64,000 nt of DNA from Pseudomonas japonica (GCF_900188455.1 NZ_FZOL01000026.1:37473-101472); one strand, 5' to 3'; counted from the stretch's first letter, positions 49,175-58,707 are shown. The notes: generated by a model from the letters alone, not told the origin. Numbers and translations are program-made.

Positions 49175-50497
49175 TCAACTGGACAACTGATTGGTGAACT
49201 GCCCCACCGCGTTCACCACCTTCTGCGCCCCGTCCTGGATTTCCACGATCACGTCGCCGGCCTGCGCCGACAGTGCCAACCCCTGCTCGGCATGCAGCTT
49301 GCCCTGCTCGATGATGCGCACAGCTTCCTCGGCCAGTTTCTGGTTCTGCGTCACCACGTCGACGATTTCCTCGGTGGCCTTGGTGGTCCGCGAAGCCAGC
49401 TGGCGCACCTCGTCGGCGACCACGGCGAAACCACGACCCTGCTCGCCGGCCCGCGCCGCCTCGATCGCCGCGTTGAGCGCCAGCAGGTTGGTCTGGTCGG
49501 CGATGCCGCCAATGCTCTTGACGATGCTGCCAACCAGCTGCGACTGCTTGTCCAGCGCGGCGATGCCCTCCACCGCCGCCGCCATCTGCACCGCCAGGCC
49601 CTGGATCACGTCGACGGTTTTCTGGATCACCACGCTGCCGCGGCGCGCACTGTCATCGGTGTGCCGCGAGGTGCTGAAGGCGATCTCCGCGGCCTCGGAC
49701 ACGGCGATCTCGCGGTTGACCTGGTCGGTGATCACCGTGGCGAACTTGACGATCTTGTACAACCGGCCATGGGCATCGGAGATCGGGTTGTAGGTCGCCT
49801 CCAGCCAGACCACGCGGCCATGGCTGTCGATGCGCTTGAAGCGATCGGCGATGAACTCGCCGCGGCGCAGTTTCTCCCAGAAGCGCTCGTACTGCGGCGA
49901 GGTGCATTCCGCCGTCTCGCAGAACACCCGGTGATGCTTGCCCCGCAGGTCCTTGAGGCTGTAGCCCATGGCCTGGAGGAAACGCTCGTTGGCATTCAGC
50001 ACATTGCCCTGCAGGTCGAACTCGACCACTGCGGTGGAACGCTGCAGCGCTTCGATCAGGTTCTCGCGCTCGCGGGAGCTCTCGATGGTGCGGGTCAGGT
50101 CGTTGGCGTACAGCGACACATAGATGATCTGGCCATCCTTGTCGCGGATCGGCTGCACGATCGCCCGCAGCCAGGCTTCGCTGCCATCGCCGCGCTTGAG
50201 CTGCAGGGCCCCGGCCCAGTGCTCGCCGCCGTGGATCGCACGCTTCATCAGGTTGAAGTGATTGGTCCCGCGCGCGTATTCCGGGACCAGGTCGAACAGC
50301 ACCTTGCCCTGCACGGCGTTTGCCGCGTACTGCATTTCGCCAAGGAACCTGGCGTTGACCGAGGTGACGTCACCCCGCGAGCTCAATTGCAGCACGAGCA
50401 TCTCGCTGTCCAGGCTCTGCTTGACCTGTTCGAGTGACGACAGCAGGTCGCGGGCCTGGGCGAGCTCCTGCTTGAGCCGCCGGTAAGCTGAAAACAT
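49175..50497 (-). CDS. BdlA-like PAS-PAS methyl-accepting chemotaxis protein
   Basis: A 440-residue cytosolic (no transmembrane helix) chemoreceptor: N-terminal coiled coil (~1-30), PAS1 (~35-135, SSRGDVTSVNARFLGEMQYA), PAS2 (~150-260, VVEFDLQGNVLNANERFLQA, WEKLRRGEFIADRFKRIDSH) and an MCP signalling tip (GIADQTNLLALNAAIEAARA, GEQGRGFAVVADEVRQLASR). This is the architecture of P. aeruginosa BdlA, which controls biofilm dispersal and c-di-GMP. It lies just downstream of a DosP-like phosphodiesterase gene on the same strand, which supports such a role. Confidence 0.88.
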   Translation of the reverse strand: MFSAYRRLKQELAQARDLLSSLEQVKQSLDSEMLVLQLSSRGDVTSVNARFLGEMQYAANAVQGKVLFDLVPEYARGTNHFNLMKRAIHGGEHWAGALQLKRGDGSEAWLRAIVQPIRDKDGQIIYVSLYANDLTRTIESSRERENLIEALQRSTAVVEFDLQGNVLNANERFLQAMGYSLKDLRGKHHRVFCETAECTSPQYERFWEKLRRGEFIADRFKRIDSHGRVVWLEATYNPISDAHGRLYKIVKFATVITDQVNREIAVSEAAEIAFSTSRHTDDSARRGSVVIQKTVDVIQGLAVQMAAAVEGIAALDKQSQLVGSIVKSIGGIADQTNLLALNAAIEAARAGEQGRGFAVVADEVRQLASRTTKATEEIVDVVTQNQKLAEEAVRIIEQGKLHAEQGLALSAQAGDVIVEIQDGAQKVVNAVGQFTNQLSS

Positions 50498-50551
50498 GAG
50501 GGTTACCTCCAGAGTTTGCGAAAGTGACAGGCAGCTTGCACGGTCAATGCT

Positions 50552-53077
50552 TCAACACCTCATCATCCAGTCTTCCAGGTCCTGCGGCGTGAGTGGCTTC
50601 GACAGCAGGTAGCCCTGGGCAACGTGATAACCCTGGTCCTTGAGAATCCGGTACTGGCCGTGTTCTTCGACACCTTCGGCCACCACTTTCAGGCGCAGGC
50701 TGTCGCCGATGCGCATCACTGCGTCACTCAGCGCCCGGCTGGTTTCATCCGCTTCCAGATCGAGGACGAAACTGCGATCCAGTTTCAACTCCTGTATCGG
50801 CAGCTTGCGCAGATAACTCAAGCTGGAATAACCGGTGCCGAAATCGTCCATGGCCAGGCGGATACCCTGGGCGTTGAGGTCGTGGAGCACTTTCAGGGTG
50901 CTCGGATTGGTGTCCAGCAGCAGGTTCTCGGTGAGTTCGATGGTCAGGTCCCGGGCCGCCAGCCCATGCTGGTCGAGGACCTCGCTGATCATCCCGGCGA
51001 GGTCGAGGTTGTGGAAATTGCTCGGCGACAGGTTCACCGACACCGACGGGATCTTCAGACCCTTGCCGCGCCAGACCGCCAGTTGCCGGCAGGCTTCCCT
51101 GACCGCCCAGTGCCCGAGTTCGGTGATCAGCCCGCATTCTTCGGCCAGGGGAATGAAGCGCGCCGGCGAGACCACGCCGAACTCCGGGTGGGTCCAGCGG
51201 GCCAGGGCTTCGACGCCGTAGATCTGACCGTCCTCGATATTCACCTGCGGCTGGTAGTGCAGTTGCAGCGCGCCCTGCTCGATGGCCTCGCGCAGGGCAC
51301 TCTCCAGCGCCTGGCGCTGCTGCGCCAGCTCGTTCAGCTCATGGCTGAAGAAGCTGAAACGACCGCGCCCGGAATGCTTGGCCTGGTACATGGCCATGTC
51401 GGCGCGGTGGATCAGCGTGCTCATGTCGTGCCCATCGCGCGGGTACAGGCACACGCCGATGCTCGCCGACGGCGAGAAACAGGAGCCGGCGATCTGGCAC
51501 GGCTGGGTGATGGCCTGACGCAGCTCCTCGATGACATCGTTGACCCGTTCGGCATCGCAGTCCGGCAAGACCACGACGAACTCGTCGCCGGACAGCCGGC
51601 CGACGATCTCGGCACTGGCGCTCAGGCGCTGGGCGATCAGCCTGAGCAGTTCGTCGCCCGCCGGGTGACCGAGGGAATCGTTGATCTGCTTGAAACGGTC
51701 GAGGTCGATGAACAGCACCGCCAGCGCACGCTTGGCGCGCCGCGCCTCGATCAGCGCATGGTCGGCCTTGGCGAGCAGCAGGCTGCGGTTGGGCAGGTGG
51801 GTCAGGCTGTCGTAGAACGCCAGCTGGCGAATGCTCTCGCGGTCGACCTCGCGCTCCATGGCCAGGGCACAGAGCGGGATGACCACCTCGACGATCTGCT
51901 GCTGCAGGGCCGACGGCGTGCGGTGCTCGGCGTAATAGAAGGTCAGCACGCCGATGGCCAGGCCCTTGGAGTCCTTGATCGGAATCGACCAGGAGCTGCG
52001 GATGCCCAGCGCCTGGCAGTCGTCGCGGATGCTGGTCCAGTGCGGGTCGCTGCCGATATCGCCGACGTAGATCATCTCGCCGCGGCAGGCGGCGACGCTC
52101 GACGAACCGATGCAGTCGCGGATCGGCCGGCCCTCCAGCAACTGACCATAGCGCTCGGCAAAACCCGGGGCGGCCAGCGGGTGCAGGGTGCCGTCTTCGC
52201 CGATCTGGATCACCGCCGCGCGCACATCCGGCGACATCCGCTGGATTTCCCGGCACAGCAGGTCCATCACCGACTCCAGCGGCATCTCGCGGACCATGGC
52301 GTCGAGGATGCAGTGCTGCAGCACCTGGTGGATCTTCGAGGCAGTGATGTCGGTGAGCACCGTGACGGTCTGGGCCAGTTCGCCATTGGCGCCGCACACC
52401 GGGTTGATCGCCACGTTGCACCAGATCCGCTCGCCACCTTTGACCTGCAGCAGTTCCTCGACGCGGAACGAGCGCCCGTCGTGCAGGCCCCGGCGCAGTT
52501 CGGCCATGCGTTGCAACGGCAACTGCGGCACCAGCAGCTCCGCCGGGCGGCAGCATTCGATTTCGTCGAGGCTGTAGCCGAAGAGCTTTTCGAAACCCTT
52601 GTTGACGTACACCACCTTGCCGCCGCCATCGGTGATGAAGATCGCGTTGTCGGTCTGGTCGGCGACCAGTGACAGCAGCTTGGCGCGCTTGCGCTCCTTG
52701 CGCTGCTCGGTGACGTCCTTGACGAAGGCGGTGTAGAGGATCTGCCCGGCGCTCTCGACCCGCGAGATCGACATCGACCCCCAGCGCTGGCTGCCGTCCT
52801 TCTTGTGGATCGGCACGTCGCGGGTGGTGCCGACGATCTTGTTGATGCCGGTCCGGCGGTTCGCATCGACATAACCGTCGTGCCGGCCGCGGATGGTTTC
52901 CGGGACCAGCATGCTGACGTTGTTGCCCAGTACTTCGTCCCGCGTGAAACCCCACAACTTTTCCGCGGCACTGTTGAACAGCACCACACGATTATCGGCG
53001 TCGATCGCCACGACACTATCGATGGCCTGCTCGAGTGTTTGTATGAAGATCTCAGAAAGATTCTGGCTAATGGGCAT
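50552..53077 (-). CDS. PAS-PAS-GAF-GGDEF-EAL protein, DosP-like c-di-GMP phosphodiesterase
   Basis: An 841-residue soluble signalling protein. PAS1 (~5-125: VVAIDADNRVVLFNSAAEKL, LGNNVSMLVPETIRGRHDGY), PAS2 (~130-250), GAF (~255-405), GGDEF (~415-575, degenerate as RLSGDEFVVVL) and EAL (~590-840, GVEALARWTHPEFGVV, MDDFGTGYSSLSYLR). The order and PAS1 sequence resemble E. coli DosP, an oxygen-sensing phosphodiesterase. At the position of the DosP proximal heme His (in IRHNRE) this protein appears to have Ala (VDANRR), so heme binding may be lost or differ. The ATG at 53077 is preferred to the TTG at 53080. With a degenerate GGDEF it should mainly degrade c-di-GMP. Confidence 0.88.
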   Translation of the reverse strand: MPISQNLSEIFIQTLEQAIDSVVAIDADNRVVLFNSAAEKLWGFTRDEVLGNNVSMLVPETIRGRHDGYVDANRRTGINKIVGTTRDVPIHKKDGSQRWGSMSISRVESAGQILYTAFVKDVTEQRKERKRAKLLSLVADQTDNAIFITDGGGKVVYVNKGFEKLFGYSLDEIECCRPAELLVPQLPLQRMAELRRGLHDGRSFRVEELLQVKGGERIWCNVAINPVCGANGELAQTVTVLTDITASKIHQVLQHCILDAMVREMPLESVMDLLCREIQRMSPDVRAAVIQIGEDGTLHPLAAPGFAERYGQLLEGRPIRDCIGSSSVAACRGEMIYVGDIGSDPHWTSIRDDCQALGIRSSWSIPIKDSKGLAIGVLTFYYAEHRTPSALQQQIVEVVIPLCALAMEREVDRESIRQLAFYDSLTHLPNRSLLLAKADHALIEARRAKRALAVLFIDLDRFKQINDSLGHPAGDELLRLIAQRLSASAEIVGRLSGDEFVVVLPDCDAERVNDVIEELRQAITQPCQIAGSCFSPSASIGVCLYPRDGHDMSTLIHRADMAMYQAKHSGRGRFSFFSHELNELAQQRQALESALREAIEQGALQLHYQPQVNIEDGQIYGVEALARWTHPEFGVVSPARFIPLAEECGLITELGHWAVREACRQLAVWRGKGLKIPSVSVNLSPSNFHNLDLAGMISEVLDQHGLAARDLTIELTENLLLDTNPSTLKVLHDLNAQGIRLAMDDFGTGYSSLSYLRKLPIQELKLDRSFVLDLEADETSRALSDAVMRIGDSLRLKVVAEGVEEHGQYRILKDQGYHVAQGYLLSKPLTPQDLEDWMMRC

Positions 53078-53411
53078 CAACGCGATCCGAACGCACAGGT
53101 TGACAGTGCCGCGGACGAACGCGCGCCACCGCGCAGCGTTGCTGTGCAGGTCACGATTCGCCTTGCTGGCCGGGAAGCCCCAAGCGGGGACGGCGCATAG
53201 CTTACGCTCACTAATGGCGCATAGCCATTATTCCGGCGAATATTATTCACGGGCTGTTCAATATATAAAAAACCGCGCGCGGATAATTAAATCAACTTTG
53301 CAAAACAATGACCTGAATCAATGAATGTTCGGTCAATGCATGGATGGGAATATTTATCAGTGGTATTCCACGACAGAATACCGGCGCCGGAATTCAGCGC
53401 CGGAGATTGTT
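53078..53411. promoter_or_regulatory. AT-rich intergenic region upstream of the DosP-like gene
   Basis: 334 bp between two minus-strand signalling genes. The segment 53215-53330 is markedly AT-rich (for example TTCAATATATAAAAAACC and GATAATTAAATCAACTTTGC), which is consistent with a promoter for the DosP-like gene. Near 53380-53403 a stem CCGGCGC/GCGCCGG follows the stop of the upstream PAS-MCP gene and could act in its termination. No other gene is seen. Confidence 0.5.
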
Positions 53412-54386
53412 TCAGCGTTCCTCCAGCATCGACTGAATCTGCTGCGTGGCCTGGCGCGTACTGTTCGCCAGTTTCTTCACTTCCTCGGCCACCACCGAAA
53501 ACCCTCGCCCCACTTCCCCGGCTCGCGCCGCCTCGATGGCAGCGTTGAGGGCGAGCAGGTTGGTCTGCTCGGCGATGCTCTTGATCACCCCGACCACGGT
53601 GGCGATCTGCGCGTAGGTGGTCTGGTTCTGCGCGAGCATGCGTTCATGGCTGTCCTGGGCGCTGCGTTCGTCGCTGATATCGCGCACCGCGCCGATCACC
53701 CGGGTCAACGCACCGCGCTCGTCGCGCACCGCGCAGCCACGCTCGCGGCACCAGATATAGCCGCGGGTCTTGTGGCGCATGCGGTATTCGCAGACGTACT
53801 CGCCAGTGCCGCCGGGCTTGACGATCTCACGCTCGAACAGCGCCAGGACCTGCGCCAGGTCGTCCGGGTGGGTGATGCTGACCTGGGCATCCCAGCCATC
53901 GGGCAACTCGCCCGCGGCGTAGCCCATGACCGCGCGGAACTGATTGGAGATGCGCATATGGCTGTCGGGGTGCTGCAGATCGCCCTGGACCACCTTGATG
54001 TCCCAGGTGCCTTCGGTGATGGTGGCTTCCAGCTGCGCCCAGATCGCCGCCTGCTGGCGCTGGCCGTCGAGCTGGCGCTGGAGTTCGTCGTGGCTGGCCT
54101 GGAGGTCGGCGCAGCATTGCTCCAGGCGCTCGACCTGCGCGGCGGCGGCGTGGCCCTGGTCCTGCGCCTGCTCGACCTGCGCGCGCAAGGCCTGGCCCAG
54201 ACTGCGCGCTTCGTCGAGCTGGCGCTGCTCCTGCTCGCGCCGCGCCGCCAGCCCGCCCAGGGCCGCGAGCACGGCCGGGTGGCGCTGCAACTGCGGTGTT
54301 TCGAGATCGGCCCAGCGCTGCCCCTCACTGACCCGCGCCAGCAGCGCCTGCAGTTCCCGCACCCAATGATCGTTCCTGAAAAACAT
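53412..54386 (-). CDS. Short PAS-domain methyl-accepting protein
   Basis: A 324-residue cytosolic protein. Residues 1-115 form a coiled-coil-rich region (LAARREQEQRQLDEARSLGQ, VERLEQCCADLQASHDELQR), a PAS domain with a PAC follows (~120-245, VMGYAAGELPDGWDAQVSIT, EYRMRHKTRGYIWCRERGCA), and then an MCP tip (IKSIAEQTNLLALNAAIEAA, VGRGFSVVAEEVKKLANSTR). The C-terminus stops shortly after the hairpin tip, leaving one helix of the receptor short. This short Aer-like type is common in Pseudomonas. Confidence 0.85.
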   Translation of the reverse strand: MFFRNDHWVRELQALLARVSEGQRWADLETPQLQRHPAVLAALGGLAARREQEQRQLDEARSLGQALRAQVEQAQDQGHAAAAQVERLEQCCADLQASHDELQRQLDGQRQQAAIWAQLEATITEGTWDIKVVQGDLQHPDSHMRISNQFRAVMGYAAGELPDGWDAQVSITHPDDLAQVLALFEREIVKPGGTGEYVCEYRMRHKTRGYIWCRERGCAVRDERGALTRVIGAVRDISDERSAQDSHERMLAQNQTTYAQIATVVGVIKSIAEQTNLLALNAAIEAARAGEVGRGFSVVAEEVKKLANSTRQATQQIQSMLEER

Positions 54387-54608
54387 CAGCGCCCACCGTT
54401 CGGCAGTGAAAAATCACGAGTTGACCGGAATCGCGCCGGCTACGTCTTGCACCCGGGTGCCGGGCACTTGACCGTCCGTGCCAGCATGCCGCGGCGATCT
54501 GGCAGGCAGATCCATGCCGGCGACAGGCACAGGCAAGACGCCGGTGGTGCAAGCCGGTAGAGTCTGGCGCGGGGGTCGCTGGCGGCGGCCCCGCTCTTCC
54601 TCCGGCAA

Positions 54609-55874
54609 ATGGCGTCTCCGATCTTGAAAGCTGCGCACCCGAACCGCTGGCCCAATGTCCTGCGGGCCCTGCATCACCGCAATTTCCGTCTGTACTTCAT
54701 CGGCCATGCGGTCTCGACCCTCGGCACCTGGGTGCAGACCGTGGCCCTGTCCTGGCTGGTCTATCGACTGACCGGCTCGGCGGCGCTGCTCGGCATCACC
54801 ACCTGCGCCACCCTGCTGCCGCAGTTGCTGGTGGGGCCGATCGCCGGCGCCTGGATCGACCGCCACGACAAGCGCCGCCTGCTGATGCAGGTGGAGAGTC
54901 TGCTCGGCATCCAGGCCCTGGTCCTCGCCGGGCTGACCTGGCTGGAGCTGATCACCCCGACCCTGATCGTCCTGCTCGCCGCCACCCTCGGCATCCTCAA
55001 CGCGGTGGACACGCCGCTGCGCCAGTCACTGCTCAGCCGCCTGGTCGACGACCGCGACGACCTGCCCAACGCCCTGGCCCTCAACGCCATGCTGTTCACC
55101 TGCTCGCGTTTCGTCGGCCCGCCGCTGGCCGGCCTGCTCCTGGCCCTGACCGGCGAGGCGCTGTGCTTCGCCCTCAACGCGCTGTCCTATGGCGGACTGA
55201 TCCTCGGCCTGCTGGCGATCCGCCTGGCGCCCGGAGAAAAGGCCCGCGGCGACATGCGCAACCTGTTCCGCGAAGGCCTCGACTACGTCCTGCGCTCGGC
55301 CTCGCTGCGCGGCCTGATCTTCGGCGTGCTGGTGGTCAACCTCACCGCCTCGACCTATGCCGTGCTGCTGCCGGTATTCGCCCACGACATCTTCGCCGGC
55401 GACGCGCGCACCCTTGGCTGGCTGTGGGGCGCCGCCGGGCTTGGCTCGCTGCTGTCCACGCTGCTGCTGGCCGGGCACCAGGGCGCCGACAGGCTGCGCG
55501 GCCTGATCCTGTTTTCCGCCATCGCCAGCGCCCTCGGCCTGCTGCTGTTCGCCAGCAGCCGCAGCCTGCCCCTGTCGCTGCTGGCCATGGCGATCCTCGG
55601 CTTCGGCGTGACCATCAACAACGTCGGCACCAATATCCTCCTGCAAAGCCAGGCCCCGGAGGCCCTGCGCGGCCGCGTGGTGTCGATCTACACCTCGACC
55701 CGCTTCGGCTTCGACGCCATCGGCGGCCTGCTCGCCGGGGTGCTCGCCGCCCATCTGGGCGGGCCCTGGGCCATGAACATCGCCGCCGCCCTGCTGGTGC
55801 TGTACTGCCTCTGGCAGGTACTGCTGCGCCTGCGTGGCGCTTCCGAATCTCCCGTAGAGGAATCCACCCCATGA
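54609..55874 (+). CDS. MFS exporter of the EntS/MFS_3 type
   Basis: A 421-residue permease with ~11-12 helices. RNFRLYFIGHAVSTLGTWVQ, GPIAGAWIDRHDKRRLLMQV (motif A of the EntS family) and TPLRQSLLSRLVDDRDDLPN are typical of enterobactin-exporter-like proteins. It overlaps the downstream GlcG-like gene by 4 nt, so it is the first gene of a three-gene operon with a LuxR regulator. The substrate is unknown. No strong ribosome-binding site is visible before the ATG. Confidence 0.88.
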   Translation: MASPILKAAHPNRWPNVLRALHHRNFRLYFIGHAVSTLGTWVQTVALSWLVYRLTGSAALLGITTCATLLPQLLVGPIAGAWIDRHDKRRLLMQVESLLGIQALVLAGLTWLELITPTLIVLLAATLGILNAVDTPLRQSLLSRLVDDRDDLPNALALNAMLFTCSRFVGPPLAGLLLALTGEALCFALNALSYGGLILGLLAIRLAPGEKARGDMRNLFREGLDYVLRSASLRGLIFGVLVVNLTASTYAVLLPVFAHDIFAGDARTLGWLWGAAGLGSLLSTLLLAGHQGADRLRGLILFSAIASALGLLLFASSRSLPLSLLAMAILGFGVTINNVGTNILLQSQAPEALRGRVVSIYTSTRFGFDAIGGLLAGVLAAHLGGPWAMNIAAALLVLYCLWQVLLRLRGASESPVEESTP

Positions 55875-56314
55875 CTGCCCTGCTGCGTCAGCAATCCAGC
55901 CTCACCCTGCGCCTGGCCATGGACGCCCTGAGTGCCGCCGTCGACTTCGCCGAACAGGCCGGCCTGCGGGTCAGCCTGGTGCTGGTCGACGCCAGCGGCC
56001 AGCCGATCCACAGCGCGCACATGGACGGCGCGCCGCGTCCGTGCCAGACCATTGCCCTGCACAAGGCCCAGACCGCCGCCGGCTTCGGCGTGTCCACCTC
56101 GGCATGGGAAGAACGCCTGCAGAAAGCCTCGGCGGCGGTACGCGAAGGCTTGCCGCTGCAGCCCGGGCTGGCGTTGTTCGGCGGTGGCGAGCCGTTTCTG
56201 CATGACGGCCAGGTGATCGGCGCCATCGGCGTGTCCGGCGCCTCGGAAGCGCTGGATGCCAACTGCGCCCGGGCGGCCGTGGACAGGGTCCGCGCCCTGC
56301 TGGACGCGGCATGA
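55871..56314 (+). CDS. GlcG/HbpS family protein (DUF336)
   Basis: A 147-residue protein of the GlcG/HbpS-like family: LTLRLAMDALSAAVDFAEQA, VSLVLVDASGQPIHSAHMDG, HKAQTAAGFGVSTSAWEERL and IGAIGVSGASEALDANCARA. Family members bind heme or cobalamin-related ligands, or are unassigned accessory proteins of glycolate and other operons. It overlaps both the MFS and the LuxR-type gene, which suggests a sensor, carrier or accessory function in that operon. Confidence 0.88.
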   Translation: MTALLRQQSSLTLRLAMDALSAAVDFAEQAGLRVSLVLVDASGQPIHSAHMDGAPRPCQTIALHKAQTAAGFGVSTSAWEERLQKASAAVREGLPLQPGLALFGGGEPFLHDGQVIGAIGVSGASEALDANCARAAVDRVRALLDAA

Positions 56315-56967
56315 ACAGCGCGCAGGAGCTCGGCCGCTACTGCCTGCACGCCTTCAGCCAGCAGGTACCGGCCAGCCTGGCCGCGTTCTACCGCATCGAC
56401 GACCAGTTGCAGGCCTGCGACTTCCAGTTGCTGGGCATGCAGGCGCCGATGCATCACCGCTACCTGGAGCACTATCGCCATCTCGACCCGCTCAAGCCGG
56501 ACAACTGCAAGGCCATCGGCCTGCCAGTGGTGTCGCTGCGCCAGGGCCTGGCCCATCACGACGCGGCCCATGGCCGGGAGTACCTGGGTTTTCTCGATCA
56601 GCACCGGGTGGTGGATGTAGTGGAGATCATGGCCTGGGTGGATGGGCGCCTGGCGGCGGGGGTTTCGCTGCTGCGCGAGGGCTCGCTGGGGGCGTTCAGC
56701 ACCGCGGAGCTGGAGCGGCTGCTGCCGTTGCATGGCCTGATGCAGATGGCCGCGCGACAACTGCCGGCGCCCGCACCGGACCGGCTGGGCGGGTTGACTC
56801 CGCGGGAGCGGGAGATTGCCTTGCTGCTGCAAGGAGGTGCCTGCAACAAGACCCTGGCACGGGAGCTGGGGCTGGGGTTGCCGACGGTGAAGACGCATTT
56901 GATCAATCTGTTCAGGAAGGTGGGGGTGCGGAATCGGACGGAGTTGGTGGGGGTGTTGTTCTTGTAG
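56311..56967 (+). CDS. LuxR-type transcription factor
   Basis: A 218-residue regulator. The C-terminal GerE-type HTH spans ~155-215 (LTPREREIALLLQGGACNKT, LARELGLGLPTVKTHLINLF). The N-terminal ~150 residues are an unassigned sensing domain. It overlaps the GlcG-like gene by 4 nt, so it probably regulates its own operon (MFS exporter and GlcG-like protein). Repeat copy D begins 24 nt downstream. Confidence 0.9.
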   Translation: MNSAQELGRYCLHAFSQQVPASLAAFYRIDDQLQACDFQLLGMQAPMHHRYLEHYRHLDPLKPDNCKAIGLPVVSLRQGLAHHDAAHGREYLGFLDQHRVVDVVEIMAWVDGRLAAGVSLLREGSLGAFSTAELERLLPLHGLMQMAARQLPAPAPDRLGGLTPREREIALLLQGGACNKTLARELGLGLPTVKTHLINLFRKVGVRNRTELVGVLFL

Positions 56968-56990
56968 TGATGGTCATGGGTTTATCGCTG

Positions 56991-57416
56991 CATGGGTAGC
57001 TACACATCTTCGAAGGCTTGTCGGGGGACCGCATCAAGGCCGCCAGGTGCCTGTCTTGAGTCTTGCAGCGCTCTTGAGATCGAGCGCCGCCCGCGCGGCG
57101 CATCGCGGATGAATCCGCTCCCACATTTGTTGCAACGTACCTATGTCTGTCAGGCCATGGTTGACCGCCTTGTTGGTTCGACTCGATACCGAGTCGTGCC
57201 CAACAGCCTCCCCGCGATACATCGCCGAAAAAACAAAGGCTGACAACCCAAATCCCACAGGCCATGGCACGTTGCAACAAATGTGGGAGCGGATTCATCC
57301 GCGATGCGCCGCGCGGGCGGCGCTCGATCTGGAGAGCGATGCAAGACTCAAGACAGGCACCTGGCGGCCTTGATGCGGTCCCCCGACAAGCCTTCGAAGA
57401 TGTGTAGATACCTATG
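56991..57416 (+). repeat. Long near-palindromic repeat element, copy D
   Basis: 426 bp from CATGGGTAGCTACACATCTT to GATGTGTAGATACCTATG, with both outer ends recognisable. The REP-like core in both arms is the GCGGATGAATCCGCTCCCAC variant and the two arms match exactly over it. The centre is in the A/C orientation (TGTCTGTCAGGCCATGGTTG). It fills the region between the LuxR-type gene and the GFA gene. Confidence 0.9.
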
Positions 57417-57468
57417 CTCATCACTGCTGCTCTAAGCTACCACCCCCACTCCCACCAAGGACGACCCC

Positions 57469-57843
57469 ATGCCCTCCACCTCCCACCACGGCGGCTGCCT
57501 CTGCGGCTGGATCCGCTACAGCGCCCGCGGCCCCGCCGCCAACCCGCACACCTGCTCCTGCCGCAACTGCCAGCAGCACACCGGCGCGCTCACCGCGCTC
57601 TGGGTCGAATTCCCCCGCGACCAGATCGAGTGGACCGGCGCAGGCGGCGCGCCGGCGCTGTACCGCTCCTCGGACTATTCCAGCCGCGCCTTCTGTCCGC
57701 GCTGCGGCAGTTCTCTCGGCGCGATCGACGACGCACCGACCATCGCCCTGCTGGCCGGCACCTTCGACGAGCCCGGACGCGCCGAACTCAAGCCGCACAG
57801 CCACTCGTTCGAAGACGGCCAGCCGACCTGGTGGCGAAGCTGA
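57469..57843 (+). CDS. GFA family (glutathione-dependent formaldehyde-activating-like) zinc protein
   Basis: A 124-residue protein with the GFA fold. Zinc-binding Cys clusters are visible: GGCLCGWIRY, NPHTCSCRNCQQHTGA and FCPRCGSSLGAID; the GTFDEPGRAELKPH segment is also typical. AAGGACG precedes the ATG. The activity is rarely established for this family: the founding member is a glutathione-formaldehyde adduct enzyme. Its stop codon directly abuts the convergent PhnD-like gene's stop. Confidence 0.9.
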   Translation: MPSTSHHGGCLCGWIRYSARGPAANPHTCSCRNCQQHTGALTALWVEFPRDQIEWTGAGGAPALYRSSDYSSRAFCPRCGSSLGAIDDAPTIALLAGTFDEPGRAELKPHSHSFEDGQPTWWRS

Positions 57844-58707
57844 TCACGGCGTTTGCATCATGCGCACCAGCGACGCATATTCCGCGCGGCCGACCGGGGC
57901 GATGGCACTGGCATCCTGCGATGCCAGGAACCCCGCCAGCCCCTCCTGGTTCTCCAGCAGCGCCGCGCGAATCCGCGTCTTGTACTCGGCGCACAGGCCA
58001 CCGCGAAACACATAGGGGTCGTAGTAGATCCGCGTCGAGCGCCACAGCACATCGAAGGTATCGCGCGTGATCCGCCCGCTGTTGAGGTAGGCATCGGCGC
58101 GCACGCTGGCGACGAACGCCGCGTCCACCCGTCCTTCGAGCAAGGCGTCCAGCGACTTGTCATGGGAGCCGCTGTAGGCCACCGAGGCGAAGAAGCGCGC
58201 CAGCGGCTGGCCCACCCGGGCGGCGAACTCGACGTTCGGCACCACGCTGCCCGAGGTGCTGGCCGGATCGCTCAGGGCCACGCGCTTGCCGCGCAGCGCC
58301 TGCACATCCGCCGCGCTGCCGCGCCGCGCCAGCAGCAGCGCCTGATAGTGATGACCGGCCGGGGTGAAGTAGCCCTTTCGGATCGCCAGGCTGGCGAAGG
58401 GCTCGATCCGCGGGTCGCGCTGCTGGGCCAGGACGTACGCCGCCGGTCCCAGCCAGGCGACGTCCACGCCGCCGGAAACCACCGCATCCACCACGCTTTC
58501 GTAGGACGACGCCGGGACCATCGACACCGGCACGCCGAGGTCGGCCTGCAGGCGCTCCAGCAGCGGCTGATAATCGCGGATCAGCACGTCCATGCTCTTC
58601 TTCGGAATCACCCCGATGCGCAGCGCCGTCTGCTGGCAGGCCGCGGACAGCGGTGCCGAGAGCAGGCTGGTCAATAGCAGGCCGGTCAGCCAGGTCAGTG
58701 TTCGCAT
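57844..58707 (-). CDS. Phosphate/phosphonate-type ABC substrate-binding protein (PhnD-like), coupled to GGDEF-EAL gene
   Basis: A 287-residue periplasmic protein, signal peptide MRTLTWLTGLLLTSLLSAPL ending SAA|CQQ. The PhnD-type fold is visible in LRIGVIPKKSMDVLIRDYQP, VPASSYESVVDAVVSGGVDV, AWLGPAAYVLAQQRDPRIEP and ALRGKRVALSDPASTSGSVV. It overlaps the 3' end of the upstream GGDEF-EAL gene by 13 nt on the same strand. There is no permease or ATPase, so it is likely a periplasmic ligand receptor for the membrane sensor rather than a transporter part. The Cys near the cleavage site could permit lipidation, but no clear lipobox is seen. Confidence 0.88.
   Translation of the reverse strand: MRTLTWLTGLLLTSLLSAPLSAACQQTALRIGVIPKKSMDVLIRDYQPLLERLQADLGVPVSMVPASSYESVVDAVVSGGVDVAWLGPAAYVLAQQRDPRIEPFASLAIRKGYFTPAGHHYQALLLARRGSAADVQALRGKRVALSDPASTSGSVVPNVEFAARVGQPLARFFASVAYSGSHDKSLDALLEGRVDAAFVASVRADAYLNSGRITRDTFDVLWRSTRIYYDPYVFRGGLCAEYKTRIRAALLENQEGLAGFLASQDASAIAPVGRAEYASLVRMMQTP

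Noticed and set aside
18184..57416. Possibility that the four long repeats are an insertion sequence or CRISPR
   Set aside because: There is no transposase-length coding sequence, no regular spacing of short repeats and no cas genes. They are single, long, near-palindromic copies scattered over 39 kb.
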